Source: Prochlorococcus marinus str. MIT 0918
Lineage (GTDB): Bacteria > Cyanobacteriota > Cyanobacteriia > PCC-6307 > Cyanobiaceae
Assembly: GCF_027359415.1 (NCBI RefSeq)
Contig: NZ_CP114780.1
Location: 620,001-684,000 of the forward strand
Direction: 5' to 3'
Length of the DNA: 64,000 bases
A program made the position numbers and the translations under genes. Positions 28,240 to 36,371 of the stretch are shown here, piece after piece. Positions within the stretch are counted from its first letter, which is position 1; each line of letters starts with the position of its first letter. The notes beneath the pieces were generated by a model. It had not been told where the DNA came from. It ran no database searches and saw nothing but the letters and a program-made list of their open reading frames with translations.

Positions 28240-29247
28240 TTAGTTCTTATTATAAAGAAGATGATTAATCTTAAGAAATTTAGATGCGCATAATTGTTTA
28301 GGATTATAGTTTTTAAATTGTTTTCTAAATAATTTAATAGACTTTTCTTCATTATTATTTATCTTGATTTTATCCATTTCTGCCATATCATCTAATTCCG
28401 AAGTCGCACAAAAAGAAAGCTTAAATCTCGAATCAAATATTTTCTTAAAAATAACTTTAGATCTTTTCAAATGCCAATCAGATGTTACGACACATACATG
28501 TTTAGTAAAGCCAATAAAGTTGAGAAGTTCATAAGAGAAGACAGCATCACCAACAGTATCTAATGATCTCTTTTCAAGAACATACTGCTCAGGAATAAAA
28601 TAATTATCAGAAAAATATTTAAACATACATTCTGATATTGATAACTTACATTTACCTTGTAGTCTGCCTAATCCCATAAAAAACACGCAATATTTTTTAG
28701 TTAGTGATGATTTTATTTGTTGAGCAAGTACTTTACACCGATTTTTACCAGAAGTTGATAATTCAAATGTTTTTTGATCTATTTCATGACCAAGAATTAT
28801 ATAGCAAAGATCCTTTTCAACAACTTGATTGCCAAGATCATTAGAAATGTCTCTGAATTCTATAAGCTCCGCAATAATTTTCTCTTTTATATTGGCGAGA
28901 TTTTTTACAGGGTTTATAGAATTATTTGAACAAATCAATTGTGATTTTCGCTTAACCTTTAACGATAATTTATTAAGCCTTGGATCAATTCCCTCCTTCC
29001 TAAGAACATCTAATCTATCTTTCTCTTCTTGAGCATTTTTGATTGTCCATTGACCATCTGAATTTCCATATGGTCCAATTTGATACCATCTTTGTTGCCC
29101 CTTCCTCCCAGAAGGAAAATGATATTTCCATAGTAGATATTTACCACCATTAGGGTAAACTTCAACATAGATTCCATTCCCAACAGAAACTTTATACCTC
29201 CTATTCTTAGCTTTTAATTCTCTAAGATCCCTATCCCTCAGAGACAT
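28240..29247 (-). CDS. integrase arm-binding domain fused to DUF218 domain
   Basis: A 335-residue chimera. Residues 1-90 match the arm-type DNA-binding domain at the N-terminus of phage/island tyrosine recombinases (DUF4102-like): LRDRDLRELKAKNRRYKV, GNGIYVEVYPNGGKYLL, IGPYG, and the exit LRKEGIDPR. No core-binding or catalytic R-H-R-Y part follows. After a 55-residue linker, residues ~146-320 match DUF218/YdcF-like proteins: CYIILGHEI, STSGKNRC, RSLDTVGDAVFS, VTSDWHLKRSKVIF. DUF218 members act in envelope metabolism. The frame is open throughout with no stop. Two repeats (29253-29287) lie just upstream. Confidence 0.8.
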   Translation of the reverse strand: MSLRDRDLRELKAKNRRYKVSVGNGIYVEVYPNGGKYLLWKYHFPSGRKGQQRWYQIGPYGNSDGQWTIKNAQEEKDRLDVLRKEGIDPRLNKLSLKVKRKSQLICSNNSINPVKNLANIKEKIIAELIEFRDISNDLGNQVVEKDLCYIILGHEIDQKTFELSTSGKNRCKVLAQQIKSSLTKKYCVFFMGLGRLQGKCKLSISECMFKYFSDNYFIPEQYVLEKRSLDTVGDAVFSYELLNFIGFTKHVCVVTSDWHLKRSKVIFKKIFDSRFKLSFCATSELDDMAEMDKIKINNNEEKSIKLFRKQFKNYNPKQLCASKFLKINHLLYNKN

Positions 29248-29252
29248 TTAAA

Positions 29253-29287
29253 AATACCCTACAACCTTTCCTCTTATACCCTACAAC
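29253..29287 (+). repeat. two TACCCTACAAC direct repeats upstream of integrase-like gene
   Basis: TACCCTACAAC occurs at 29255-29265 and 29277-29287, 22 bp apart (two helical turns). They start 6 bp before the ATG of the integrase-arm chimera, on its 5' side. The second copy extends to TATACCCTACAAC, which differs from the repeats at 31018-31070 by two transitions only. They are candidate arm-type binding sites for the integrase N-terminal domain. Confidence 0.7.
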
Positions 29288-29424
29288 ATACAGCTCGTAT
29301 TATTTGCACTTTATTATCATGCGCAACAACAAGAATTGAATTCAGTAGTGTCTTTTAAAATCAACCTATTAAGTAGTAGGATTATAATTAATATTAATAC
29401 TCTCCTAAAGCGGAAAGCATATTC

Positions 29425-29622
29425 ATGGCAAAGAAAGGTACCAGGATAGTAGTCACCATAGAGTGTACTGAGTGTCGTACAGCTCCAGCTTCAGAAAAGC
29501 GCTCTCCTGGAGTTTCAAGATACACCACCGAAAAGAATCGGAGAAACACAACTGAAAGGTTAGAACTTAAAAAGTTCTGTCCTCAACTCAATAAGATGAC
29601 CATCCATAAAGAAATTAAATAA
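29425..29622 (+). CDS. rpmG: ribosomal protein bL33
   Basis: Large-subunit ribosomal protein bL33, 65 residues, beginning [17 protein letters not shown] and ending [10 protein letters not shown]. The zinc-ribbon has CTEC intact, but the second pair is reduced to one Cys (KKFCPQLNK), so zinc binding is doubtful. In picocyanobacteria rpmG usually stands next to rpsR; no rpsR follows here. Either gene order has been broken by rearrangement or this is an extra copy. Confidence 0.95.
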   Translation: MAKKGTRIVVTIECTECRTAPASEKRSPGVSRYTTEKNRRNTTERLELKKFCPQLNKMTIHKEIK

Positions 29623-30113
29623 CTATATTTTCAATGTGCGCTAAAAGAAGAAATTTCTTTTCTAGCATTTATAATTTTAATCATGAATAATAATATCTAA
29701 CTAAAAAAAATTATCTAACAATAACTCTTGCAGCTATTTCGACCCAAACCCTTTTTTATGGTCACTAACAATAAATTTTTTCCTTTCTAGAAATAGGATG
29801 CCTTCTGATATCAATGGAATGGAAGGGGGAGTGTATTTCTAGCTGAGGATCTTTGAACTTGCATTAGATTTCATGAGACAAGATATACCAATATCCCTTA
29901 TGCATTTTTTCTTGTTTTGATCTATACCGAAATCACTCACCTATTTTTCCCTCAATTTTTAAAAATCAAATCTTAAATAATCAAAATACTTGATTTAGCA
30001 CTTCTCTCTGCAAAACAAGCATATAAGAGTATAACTAGTTCTTCTACTAGATTGACTAGATAAATAAGTTCGCGTACACTAGATAAACTAGACAAGGCGT
30101 TCGCTTAAGCTAA
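29623..30113. other. 491-bp non-coding stretch after rpmG
   Basis: No convincing gene. A weak hairpin (AAAGAAGAAATTTCTTTT region, about 29642-29665) may end rpmG transcription. The middle part, 29800-29960, has normal base composition but no open frame; it could be remnant DNA or hold an unrecognised small RNA. The last 80 bases hold the CTAG repeat listed separately. Confidence 0.5.
30035..30092 (+). repeat. CTAG-centred repeats before a lipoprotein gene
   Basis: Five CTAG cores lie at 30035, 30047, 30056, 30079 and 30088. Two pairs share the form CTAGATNNACTAGA with 9-bp spacing between cores (30056 is the second core of the first pair, 30088 of the second). The block ends 22 bp before the ATG at 30114, so it looks like an operator. 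A related CTAG cluster lies at 37078-37105. Confidence 0.55.
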
Positions 30114-30647
30114 ATGTCAATAATTACAATTATCCTGAAAAGATTAAGTATATTTAATAAAAACAAAATAAGTATAATATTGCTATTTCCACTATTAGTT
30201 GGGTGCGCAAAAAATGCAGAAACGTTAAAACAAGAAGAGCCAGCTGAGCCAATTCTTCAGCCTATCTCTTCTCTTCCATATGAGGCACAAGTCTTGCTAA
30301 ATCCTAAACTTTTACAAAAGGAACTTAAAAGTTGTAAAGAGACAGGCGGTGGGTGGAAAACAAATTATGGAAGTTGGCACAAATTAGAAGGCTGCAAATT
30401 TACTTTCTCAAAAAATCTTCCTAAGATAGAAAAAATATCAATACATAAGTCACCTAATGGAGACATAAATGCATACCAATTCATTAGCGTTAATAAAGAA
30501 ACTCTAAGAGAATTTCAATTCAGATACATTGAAGGAATAATGGAAAATAATACTCAATATTGTGCTCGTTTTGGTGAAAATTCACTTCCAATTTTTAAAA
30601 TAGTAAAGAAAGATTTATGCACCGCACTTATATACAAGCAATTTTAG
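30114..30647 (+). CDS. hypothetical lipoprotein
   Basis: A 177-residue protein with a basic N-terminus, hydrophobic stretch IISIILLFPLL-type and lipobox LVGC (Cys at about residue 31), so it is probably lipid-anchored in the periplasm. The mature part is short and has four further cysteines, including KSCKETGGGW and EGCKF, which could pair in disulfides. No family recognised. It stands alone between rpmG and tRNA-Ser, in DNA that looks transferred or rearranged, with CTAG repeats in front. Confidence 0.65.
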   Translation: MSIITIILKRLSIFNKNKISIILLFPLLVGCAKNAETLKQEEPAEPILQPISSLPYEAQVLLNPKLLQKELKSCKETGGGWKTNYGSWHKLEGCKFTFSKNLPKIEKISIHKSPNGDINAYQFISVNKETLREFQFRYIEGIMENNTQYCARFGENSLPIFKIVKKDLCTALIYKQF

Positions 30648-30653
30648 TAATAT

Positions 30654-30940
30654 AAAATCAATTTACAAATTCTATTTCTGATTTTTCAAAGGTAATAGAT
30701 ATCTCTACTCACGACGATTGGATTCTTTATGGCGGGCGTTCAGAAGCAAAAGAGAGCACAATAGATTTTGAAGGAGCAATCAAAGATATAAGCAAAGTAA
30801 TTGGACTTACGCCTGAATATTATTGGGAAGAAAGTCAAAATCAGAAACTCATTGGGAAGAAGATCACATTAGAAAACTGCAAGCGAATGAATCTAAAAAG
30901 AATAATAGATATAGATCCCTTTAAATGCATAGTTTTTTGA
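30654..30940 (+). pseudogene. ORF remnant without a start codon
   Basis: An open frame ends at TGA 30938-30940 and encodes a sensible peptide (ISTHDDWILYGGRSEAK, then LTPEYYWEES and IDIDPFKC). It has no ATG, GTG or TTG near its 5' end and meets an in-frame stop at about 30651. It is likely the 3' part of a lost gene, or a gene with an unusual start such as ATA behind AAAGGT. Function not recognised. Confidence 0.4.
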
Positions 30941-31017
30941 GAAATTCTCCAACAATGTATCGGGTATATATGAAGCATAGGTGGTAAGTATGGGAACAAT
31001 AATTCCAAATCGGTTCA

Positions 31018-31070
31018 TATATCCCACAACACACGATTCCATCCCACAACATTTTGGTATATCCCACAAC
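31018..31070 (+). repeat. three TATATCCCACAAC-type repeats at 20-bp period
   Basis: TATATCCCACAAC at 31018-31030 and an identical copy at 31058-31070 flank a middle copy (TCCATCCCACAAC, 31038-31050). The 10-bp core ATCCCACAAC recurs every 20 bp exactly. A degenerate fourth copy ends ACAAC at 31089. The cluster begins 113 bp beyond the 3' end of tRNA-Ser. It matches the 29253-29287 repeats in the same orientation. The phase suggests cooperative protein binding on one DNA face. Confidence 0.75.
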
Positions 31071-31182
31071 AAATTCCACTACATACAACAAATGGACCCA
31101 ATAATCCACTTCATTAAAATTCTCCAGATCGATTTCATAGACTAGTGTTTTTAAACATTGTATGGACACATGTCTATGGAAA

Positions 31183-31267
31183 CGGAGAGGGTGGGATTCG
31201 AACCCACGGACAGTTTCCTGTCAAACGATTTCGAGTCGTTCGCTTTAGACCACTCAGCCACCCCTCC
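31183..31267 (-). tRNA. trnS: tRNA-Ser(CGA)
   Basis: An 85-nt class II tRNA with a 7-bp acceptor stem GGAGGGG/CCTCTCC (one G-U), D-loop TGGCTGAGTGGTCTAAAGC, anticodon stem ACGA/TCGT around CTCGAAA (anticodon CGA), a long variable arm, and T-loop GGTTCGAATCC. No CCA is encoded. It lies next to the repeat cluster and island remnants, and is a likely historical integration site. Confidence 0.95.
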
Positions 31268-31344
31268 CAAAAAGAGACCTTTTTGAATTCACTTTTATAG
31301 AATAAAGCTTTTTCCCTTCTAACAAATGAAGTATTTTTTAGTGA

Positions 31345-32373
31345 TTACTTCCAACCCGCTTCTGTCATAAGTTTTATTGCCTTTGTATTATTATTACCAA
31401 GCTGACTTATAGAAACATTATCTGGAACAAATTTACCAAATTTCTTTACTTCTTTACTATTATTAAATCCTTTTAAAGGATGTTCATAAGTAGGGCCTGC
31501 TAAACCAGAACTACCTTGGGGAGAAGCTAAAAATTCTAGTAATTTAATACCTTCAATTTTATTTTTAGCGTATTTAGCCAATCCACCTGCACTAACATTT
31601 ACATGCGCTGGTTTAGGAGTTATTACTTTAACTTTCCTTGCCAAACCTTTATCATTAACTCCATTAACACCAGCCAACATTCGTGCAACATAATAATGGT
31701 TAACTATTCCAATGCCACAGTTACCCTGAGCTACAGCTCTAGTTATACCAATATCACCTGGGAAGTATGGTTGAGATACATTTGAAAGCATTTCTTTCAA
31801 CCATTTTTTCGTTTGCTTTTCTCCCTTAAGAATTAATTGGTTTGCAACTAAAGATTGATTATAAGGACTATTTCTTTTTCTTAAGCAAACTAAACCTGCT
31901 AAAGAAGGATCTGCAAGGTCGGAATAATTTTTAATCTTAGTAATATCAACTATTTTGGGGTTAGCAACCATGACTCTTACTCTTCTAGTTAAGGCATACC
32001 ACCTTGATCTGGAGTCTCTATATTTGATGGGTACATTTTTATCAAGCTTCTCCGATTTATAAGGCTGCAAAAGTCCGCTTTTTGCAGCATTGCTTATTCT
32101 TGCTGCATCCACAAGTAAAATAACATCTGCTTTTGAATTAGAACCTTCTCTTTTTAATCTTTCTATTAAAGAAATTCCTGTTGCTTCAATTAATCGCACT
32201 TTAATCCCAGTTTTTTCTGCAAAATCTTTAAATACTTGTCTATCAGTATTGTAATGGCGCCCTGAATAAACCCGAACTTCTCTAGCTGAAGCTTTTGATG
32301 TCACCCCCAGACCTGATCCAATAAAAATTGTAGTCGCAGTCAAAGAGGAGATAAAACGACCTAGAGTTTTCAT
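31345..32373 (-). CDS. futA: iron(III)-binding periplasmic protein, FutA/IdiA type
   Basis: Substrate-binding protein of a ferric-iron ABC transporter (342 residues). The signal peptide ends near SKASA. The mature part has EVRVYSGRHYNTDRQVF, the Tyr-containing iron motif NHYYVARM and ANPKIVD, SPYNQS and AHVNVSAGG typical of the family. It is divergent from piuC across 150 bp; both are classic iron-stress genes and probably share a Fur-controlled region. Confidence 0.94.
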   Translation of the reverse strand: MKTLGRFISSLTATTIFIGSGLGVTSKASAREVRVYSGRHYNTDRQVFKDFAEKTGIKVRLIEATGISLIERLKREGSNSKADVILLVDAARISNAAKSGLLQPYKSEKLDKNVPIKYRDSRSRWYALTRRVRVMVANPKIVDITKIKNYSDLADPSLAGLVCLRKRNSPYNQSLVANQLILKGEKQTKKWLKEMLSNVSQPYFPGDIGITRAVAQGNCGIGIVNHYYVARMLAGVNGVNDKGLARKVKVITPKPAHVNVSAGGLAKYAKNKIEGIKLLEFLASPQGSSGLAGPTYEHPLKGFNNSKEVKKFGKFVPDNVSISQLGNNNTKAIKLMTEAGWK

Positions 32374-32414
32374 TTACTTACTTAAAGAAAATTGTCTAAC
32401 CTAAGTTTATAAAA

Positions 32415-32429
32415 AAGTTGAGACAACTT
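32415..32429. promoter_or_regulatory. palindrome between futA and piuC, operator candidate
   Basis: AAGTTG-AGA-CAACTT is a perfect 6-3-6 dyad, placed 42 bp upstream of futA. It differs from the standard Fur box (GATAATGATAATCATTATC), so a Fur site is not shown, but a regulator dimer could bind here. Confidence 0.4.
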
Positions 32430-32523
32430 AAGTTCTTCATACCAACGATACATTGCAAAGTATCAAATGATTCATGGAAGTCAGTGATTAAAATAGAATT
32501 GCTCAAATTTTCATTTAATACTA

Positions 32524-33189
32524 ATGGAATGCTTAATAAAACCACTCTTAGAAAAGAACATGGCAGAAAAAATTATTCAGAGTATCGAAATAAATCCAAC
32601 CTCATGGGAAAGCGGAAAAAACACAGCTGGTTCATTAGCTGCTAAGCAAAAAAATAATCTACAACTAAGTAAAAAATCTGAGATTGCTATATCAAATAGC
32701 AATCTAATTGTTGAAGAAATTACTTCAGATCAATTAATTAAAAGCTTTGCATTGCCAAGAAAAGTACATAGTGTAATGTTCACTAAAACCTGTAAGGGAC
32801 AAGGTTATGGTAGCCATATAGACAATGCATATATGAGTACAGGAAGAAGCGATTTATCCTTTACATTATTTCTAAACGATCCAAATGAATATGAAGGAGG
32901 TGAGCTGTCAATTCAATCATTACAAGATGAAAAAACAATCAAGCTGCCAAAAGGACATATTGTTATTTATCCCAGCACAACTCTACATTCTGTAAACAAG
33001 GTGACCGCAGGTGAAAGAATAGTTTGCGTAGGGTGGATACAAAGTTATGTGGTTAATAATGAAGATAGAAATTTACTATTCGGGTTAGATGCAGGAGCAA
33101 GAGGAATTCTTGCAAATAGTGGTAGATCTAAAGAGCTGGATTTGGTTTTTCAAGCCTATAGCAATTTACTTAGAAGACTAGGAGATTGA
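32524..33189 (+). CDS. piuC: Fe(II)/2-oxoglutarate dioxygenase, PiuC type
   Basis: PKHD-type hydroxylase (221 residues) of the PiuC family, usually tied to iron uptake. The iron ligands are H98 and D100 (GSHID) and H155 (TLHSV), and R165 (AGERIV) binds 2-oxoglutarate. The jelly-roll features YEGGELSI and LPKGHIVIYPS are present. ATG at 32524 fits the family N-terminus. It is divergent from futA; the shared control region suggests iron-dependent expression. Substrate unknown. Confidence 0.92.
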   Translation: MECLIKPLLEKNMAEKIIQSIEINPTSWESGKNTAGSLAAKQKNNLQLSKKSEIAISNSNLIVEEITSDQLIKSFALPRKVHSVMFTKTCKGQGYGSHIDNAYMSTGRSDLSFTLFLNDPNEYEGGELSIQSLQDEKTIKLPKGHIVIYPSTTLHSVNKVTAGERIVCVGWIQSYVVNNEDRNLLFGLDAGARGILANSGRSKELDLVFQAYSNLLRRLGD

Positions 33190-33281
33190 AAGAAGTTTCA
33201 AATGTTACTCCCCTTAGTAAGTTTTGTACCTGGTTTATGCCTGAATAAGGCCAATATATAGTTATAAAAAAAAGCTTTCTC

Positions 33282-33521
33282 ATGAGTAGTAGATCACCTG
33301 TCGCGATATTTATTGCTGCTTCAACGCTTATAGCAGCAAACACCCTTAGCACCAATATTGCTCATTGTGGAGAAAATGAAATGGGGGGGCTTAAAGAATG
33401 GACAACAGATCAGGCAATAGATGAAGATAGTAAACTTGATGATCAAGCTAAAAAAGCTAGAAAAAAAGCAAAAGAAGAAGACATTTGCATACCTATTGGT
33501 GAAGGAGAAAATTGCTGGTAA
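33282..33521 (+). CDS. small secreted hypothetical protein
   Basis: A 79-residue protein with an Ala/Ile-rich N-terminal segment (AIFIAASTLIAANTL) resembling a signal peptide. The mature part is very charged and Lys/Asp-rich, with two late cysteines (CIPIGEGENCW). No family recognised. It is followed by a bidirectional terminator shared with the porin gene. Confidence 0.55.
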   Translation: MSSRSPVAIFIAASTLIAANTLSTNIAHCGENEMGGLKEWTTDQAIDEDSKLDDQAKKARKKAKEEDICIPIGEGENCW

Positions 33522-33628
33522 TTAAAATAATATGAATTAAATAATTAATAAATCTAAGAATTGATTAAAGAGAAAAAGTAATTTCTATAGGTAACAGAGG
33601 GTGAAAAATAACTCTATATATTTTCATA

Positions 33629-33660
33629 AAAAAGTGGCCACTTTTCAGTGGCCACTTTTT
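33629..33660. terminator. bidirectional rho-independent terminator
   Basis: A long perfect stem AAAAAGTGGCCACT / AGTGGCCACTTTTT with a four-base TTTC loop, A-tract on the left and T-tract on the right. It can end both the small secreted gene (+) and the convergent porin gene (-). Confidence 0.93.
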
Positions 33661-33691
33661 AATCTAAGAACTAACTAATTAGAAAATCAAA

Positions 33692-35254
33692 TTAGAACTT
33701 AAAGGTAGTTTGAACTAAAGCACCAAAGAAATCATTGGAAGCATCAGATCCGTCATAGCGGCTAGAGGCTCCAAAGATTGCTGGAGTAACTGTAATTCCA
33801 TCACTAACTTTATAGTCGTAATAAAGTTCCCACGCAAATGCTCCATCAGCAGCATCTTTAGCAGTACCTACTCTATCTGTTGCATGCTGAGGTCCACCGA
33901 AAGCTGCACCTAAACGGTTGCCATCAATAAACGCATCGGCCCACATCATTCCAACCATCCATGCAGATGCTGATTCAGTTGATGCATCTGTATTTGCACC
34001 ATTAGCTGTACCATCATCGGTAACGTTAACCCAGTCAAAGCCAACCTGAAGATCAGGGACAATTTGACTATCTGTATCTGGTCTGATATAGCCTCTTAAA
34101 GCATAGGCTGTTGAATCACCAGTTACATTACCACCCCATTTAGTGTCGTAGTACTCAGACCATTGCTTACAGCTGTTACCAGCAGCACAAATGTTTTTGG
34201 CCATACCAAGAGATACCTGCCATTTAGGTGATCCATATTCAATTTTGGATAACCACTTAGCCTGAGTCTCATTAGTCAGAAGACCTTGAGTAGCAACATC
34301 AGAACCTTTAGCTACATAGTTTGTGCTAACTGCAAATCTTGGTGAAAATCTGTCCTCAACTGATTGAGTCCAAGCAACACCAAAACCACCATCTGTACTA
34401 GAACCATAAGTAGCAGCATTACCACCTAAAGCAAACTGTTTCAATACAGGCTTGTAGATAGAAGGTGAACTAGCAAGCATGTAGTAGTTCTCTATAAGAG
34501 GACCACCCCAAACTTTGAGGTTATCGCCGATAGGAAACTCGTACCAAAGCTTATCAACTTTGAGAGCACTAGAACTTTTATGAGCAGCACTGAGGTGAGT
34601 ACCAAGAGTGGTGTCTTCCCAAGGAGTGCTTGCCATGTTGCCCGCCTTTATACGGGTATAAAGCCTATCCTTACCAGAGAAACTTGTATTTACGTTGTAC
34701 TGAGCAACGTAAGAAGTAGTAAGTTTTTGTCCTGATGGAATTTGAGAGTCTTTATTAGTAGAAATATAACCAGTATTAAATACAACCTTAGAATCTAATT
34801 TAGTGGTGGAAGAGAACTGTCCAGCACTAAGTTCCTTAACTTTGTACTCAAGTCCATCAACACGTCCTTTAAGGATGGCCATTTCAGTGCCAAACTCATT
34901 GGAAAGACGAACTGCATCAGAATCAACGTCAGCAGAAGCTAAACCGCCTTCTAAACATGCATTAATAAGTGCAGCAGCCTCATAACGAGTTAGAGCCTGA
35001 CCACTCTTAAGATTTTGTGTGTAGGCATTGTCTACACAGCCATAGCTCTCACCTAGATTTTGAAGAGCTGTATAAGCCCAATCTCCAGGAACAACATCGG
35101 AGTATTGAGTTGATCTGACAGCATTAGCTTGCTTGGCTGGCTTATTAGCATAACTAGCAACATCATTGATGTTGACTTCAGCTGCGTTAGCAGCTAAAGG
35201 AGCTAAAAGACCCAAAGCAGCCGGTGCCAGCAGAAGTTGCTGAAAAAGCTTCAT
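33692..35254 (-). CDS. som: outer-membrane porin with SLH domain, Som type
   Basis: Major cyanobacterial porin (520 residues). The signal peptide ends LAANA. An SLH domain follows (YSDVVPGDWAYTALQNLGESYGCVDN through YEAAALINACLEGG), which ties the protein to peptidoglycan-linked polymer. A short coiled coil leads into a beta-barrel with alternating hydrophobic strands. It ends in LVQTTFKF, a terminal Phe as usual for outer-membrane proteins. Upstream AGGAATCC precedes the ATG. Probably highly expressed; the 3' terminator is strong. Confidence 0.92.
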   Translation of the reverse strand: MKLFQQLLLAPAALGLLAPLAANAAEVNINDVASYANKPAKQANAVRSTQYSDVVPGDWAYTALQNLGESYGCVDNAYTQNLKSGQALTRYEAAALINACLEGGLASADVDSDAVRLSNEFGTEMAILKGRVDGLEYKVKELSAGQFSSTTKLDSKVVFNTGYISTNKDSQIPSGQKLTTSYVAQYNVNTSFSGKDRLYTRIKAGNMASTPWEDTTLGTHLSAAHKSSSALKVDKLWYEFPIGDNLKVWGGPLIENYYMLASSPSIYKPVLKQFALGGNAATYGSSTDGGFGVAWTQSVEDRFSPRFAVSTNYVAKGSDVATQGLLTNETQAKWLSKIEYGSPKWQVSLGMAKNICAAGNSCKQWSEYYDTKWGGNVTGDSTAYALRGYIRPDTDSQIVPDLQVGFDWVNVTDDGTANGANTDASTESASAWMVGMMWADAFIDGNRLGAAFGGPQHATDRVGTAKDAADGAFAWELYYDYKVSDGITVTPAIFGASSRYDGSDASNDFFGALVQTTFKF

Positions 35255-35376
35255 TTAGGATTCCTCACAATAAACCCATTGCTGGGCAAACCCACTCTAG
35301 AGAACGCTCAAAGCTCAAAAGGTAATTGAGAGCACCTGCCTATGCATCTATTGATACAAAGTAAGGTAATTAAAGA

Positions 35377-36252
35377 TTATTTATTGTGATTTAAAAGGGG
35401 GAATCCCATTTCTTTCCTTTCTTCCATCCATTGCTGGGCTACATCTCTCGCTAAATTTCTAATGCGTGCAATTGTAGAGGTCCTTTCAGTAACTGAAATA
35501 ACACCTCTTGCTTCTAAAAGATTAAAAGTATGGCTGCATTTAAGTACAAAGTCTAATGCAGGTGCTGGAAGCTTTTTTGATATTAAAGACTTAGCTTCCT
35601 CTTCATAAAGGTCAAATAACTTTATTAAACGATTGGGATCTGAATCTTCAAAATTATATTTGCTATTTGCCTTCTCAAAAGGCAACCATATATCACCATA
35701 TTTATAACGATCATTCCAATTTAAATCCCAAATGCTTTCTACATTTTGAAGGTACATAGCAATTCTTTCTAAACCATAGGTAATTTCAATAGATACTGGT
35801 CGACAATCTAATCCGCCGCATTGTTGAAAATAAGTAAATTGAGTAACTTCCATACCATCAAGCCAAACTTCCCAGCCCACTCCCCATGCACCAAGGGTTG
35901 GGGATTCCCAATTATCTTCTACAAAGCGAATGTCATGTTCCTTTTGATTTATCCCTAACGCTGCTAATGAAGATAAATATAACTCTTGTATCTGAGCAGG
36001 AGAAGGCTTAATTAAAACTTGATATTGATAATAATGCTGAGCTCTATTTGGATTATCTCCATATCTTCCATCCGTTGGCCGTCTACAAGGCTCTGGATAT
36101 GCAACCGCCCAAGGTTCGGGGCCAATTGCCCTCAAAACAGTATGTGGACTCATTGTTCCAGCTCCCTTCTCAGTGTCATAAGGTTGCAATAAAAGACAAC
36201 CTTCTTTTTTCCAAAAAATATTTAATTCTGAAATAATGTCCTCAAAAAACAT
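35377..36252 (-). CDS. glyQ: glycyl-tRNA synthetase alpha chain
   Basis: Alpha subunit of the bacterial alpha2beta2 glycyl-tRNA synthetase (291 residues). Class II signatures are clear: [70 protein letters not shown] and [22 protein letters not shown]. The beta subunit gene glyS is not in the window, as often in cyanobacteria. It follows the porin region on the same strand. Confidence 0.97.
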   Translation of the reverse strand: MFFEDIISELNIFWKKEGCLLLQPYDTEKGAGTMSPHTVLRAIGPEPWAVAYPEPCRRPTDGRYGDNPNRAQHYYQYQVLIKPSPAQIQELYLSSLAALGINQKEHDIRFVEDNWESPTLGAWGVGWEVWLDGMEVTQFTYFQQCGGLDCRPVSIEITYGLERIAMYLQNVESIWDLNWNDRYKYGDIWLPFEKANSKYNFEDSDPNRLIKLFDLYEEEAKSLISKKLPAPALDFVLKCSHTFNLLEARGVISVTERTSTIARIRNLARDVAQQWMEERKEMGFPLLNHNK

Positions 36253-36371
36253 AACAATTGTTATTAATCGATTTAGAACTCTTTAAGAATAGGTTAAAAA
36301 TAGTCTAGTTAATCATATAAAGTTAATTTAATATGTTTTTCATTTGCAAATAAATAAAAGATTGAATTGAT

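Noticed and set aside
28239-28352. 38-residue N-terminal extension of the MBL protein
   Set aside because: It would overlap the C-terminal coding end of the DUF218 chimera; the internal ATG begins exactly at the MBL fold.
31018-31070. CRISPR array
   Set aside because: The repeats are only 10-13 bp with 7-10 bp spacers, and no cas genes are present.
30921-31169. 82-codon frame on the minus strand across the CCCACAAC repeats
   Set aside because: Composition is odd (many Tyr, Cys, Trp), it is created by the repeats, and no ribosome-binding site or homology is visible.
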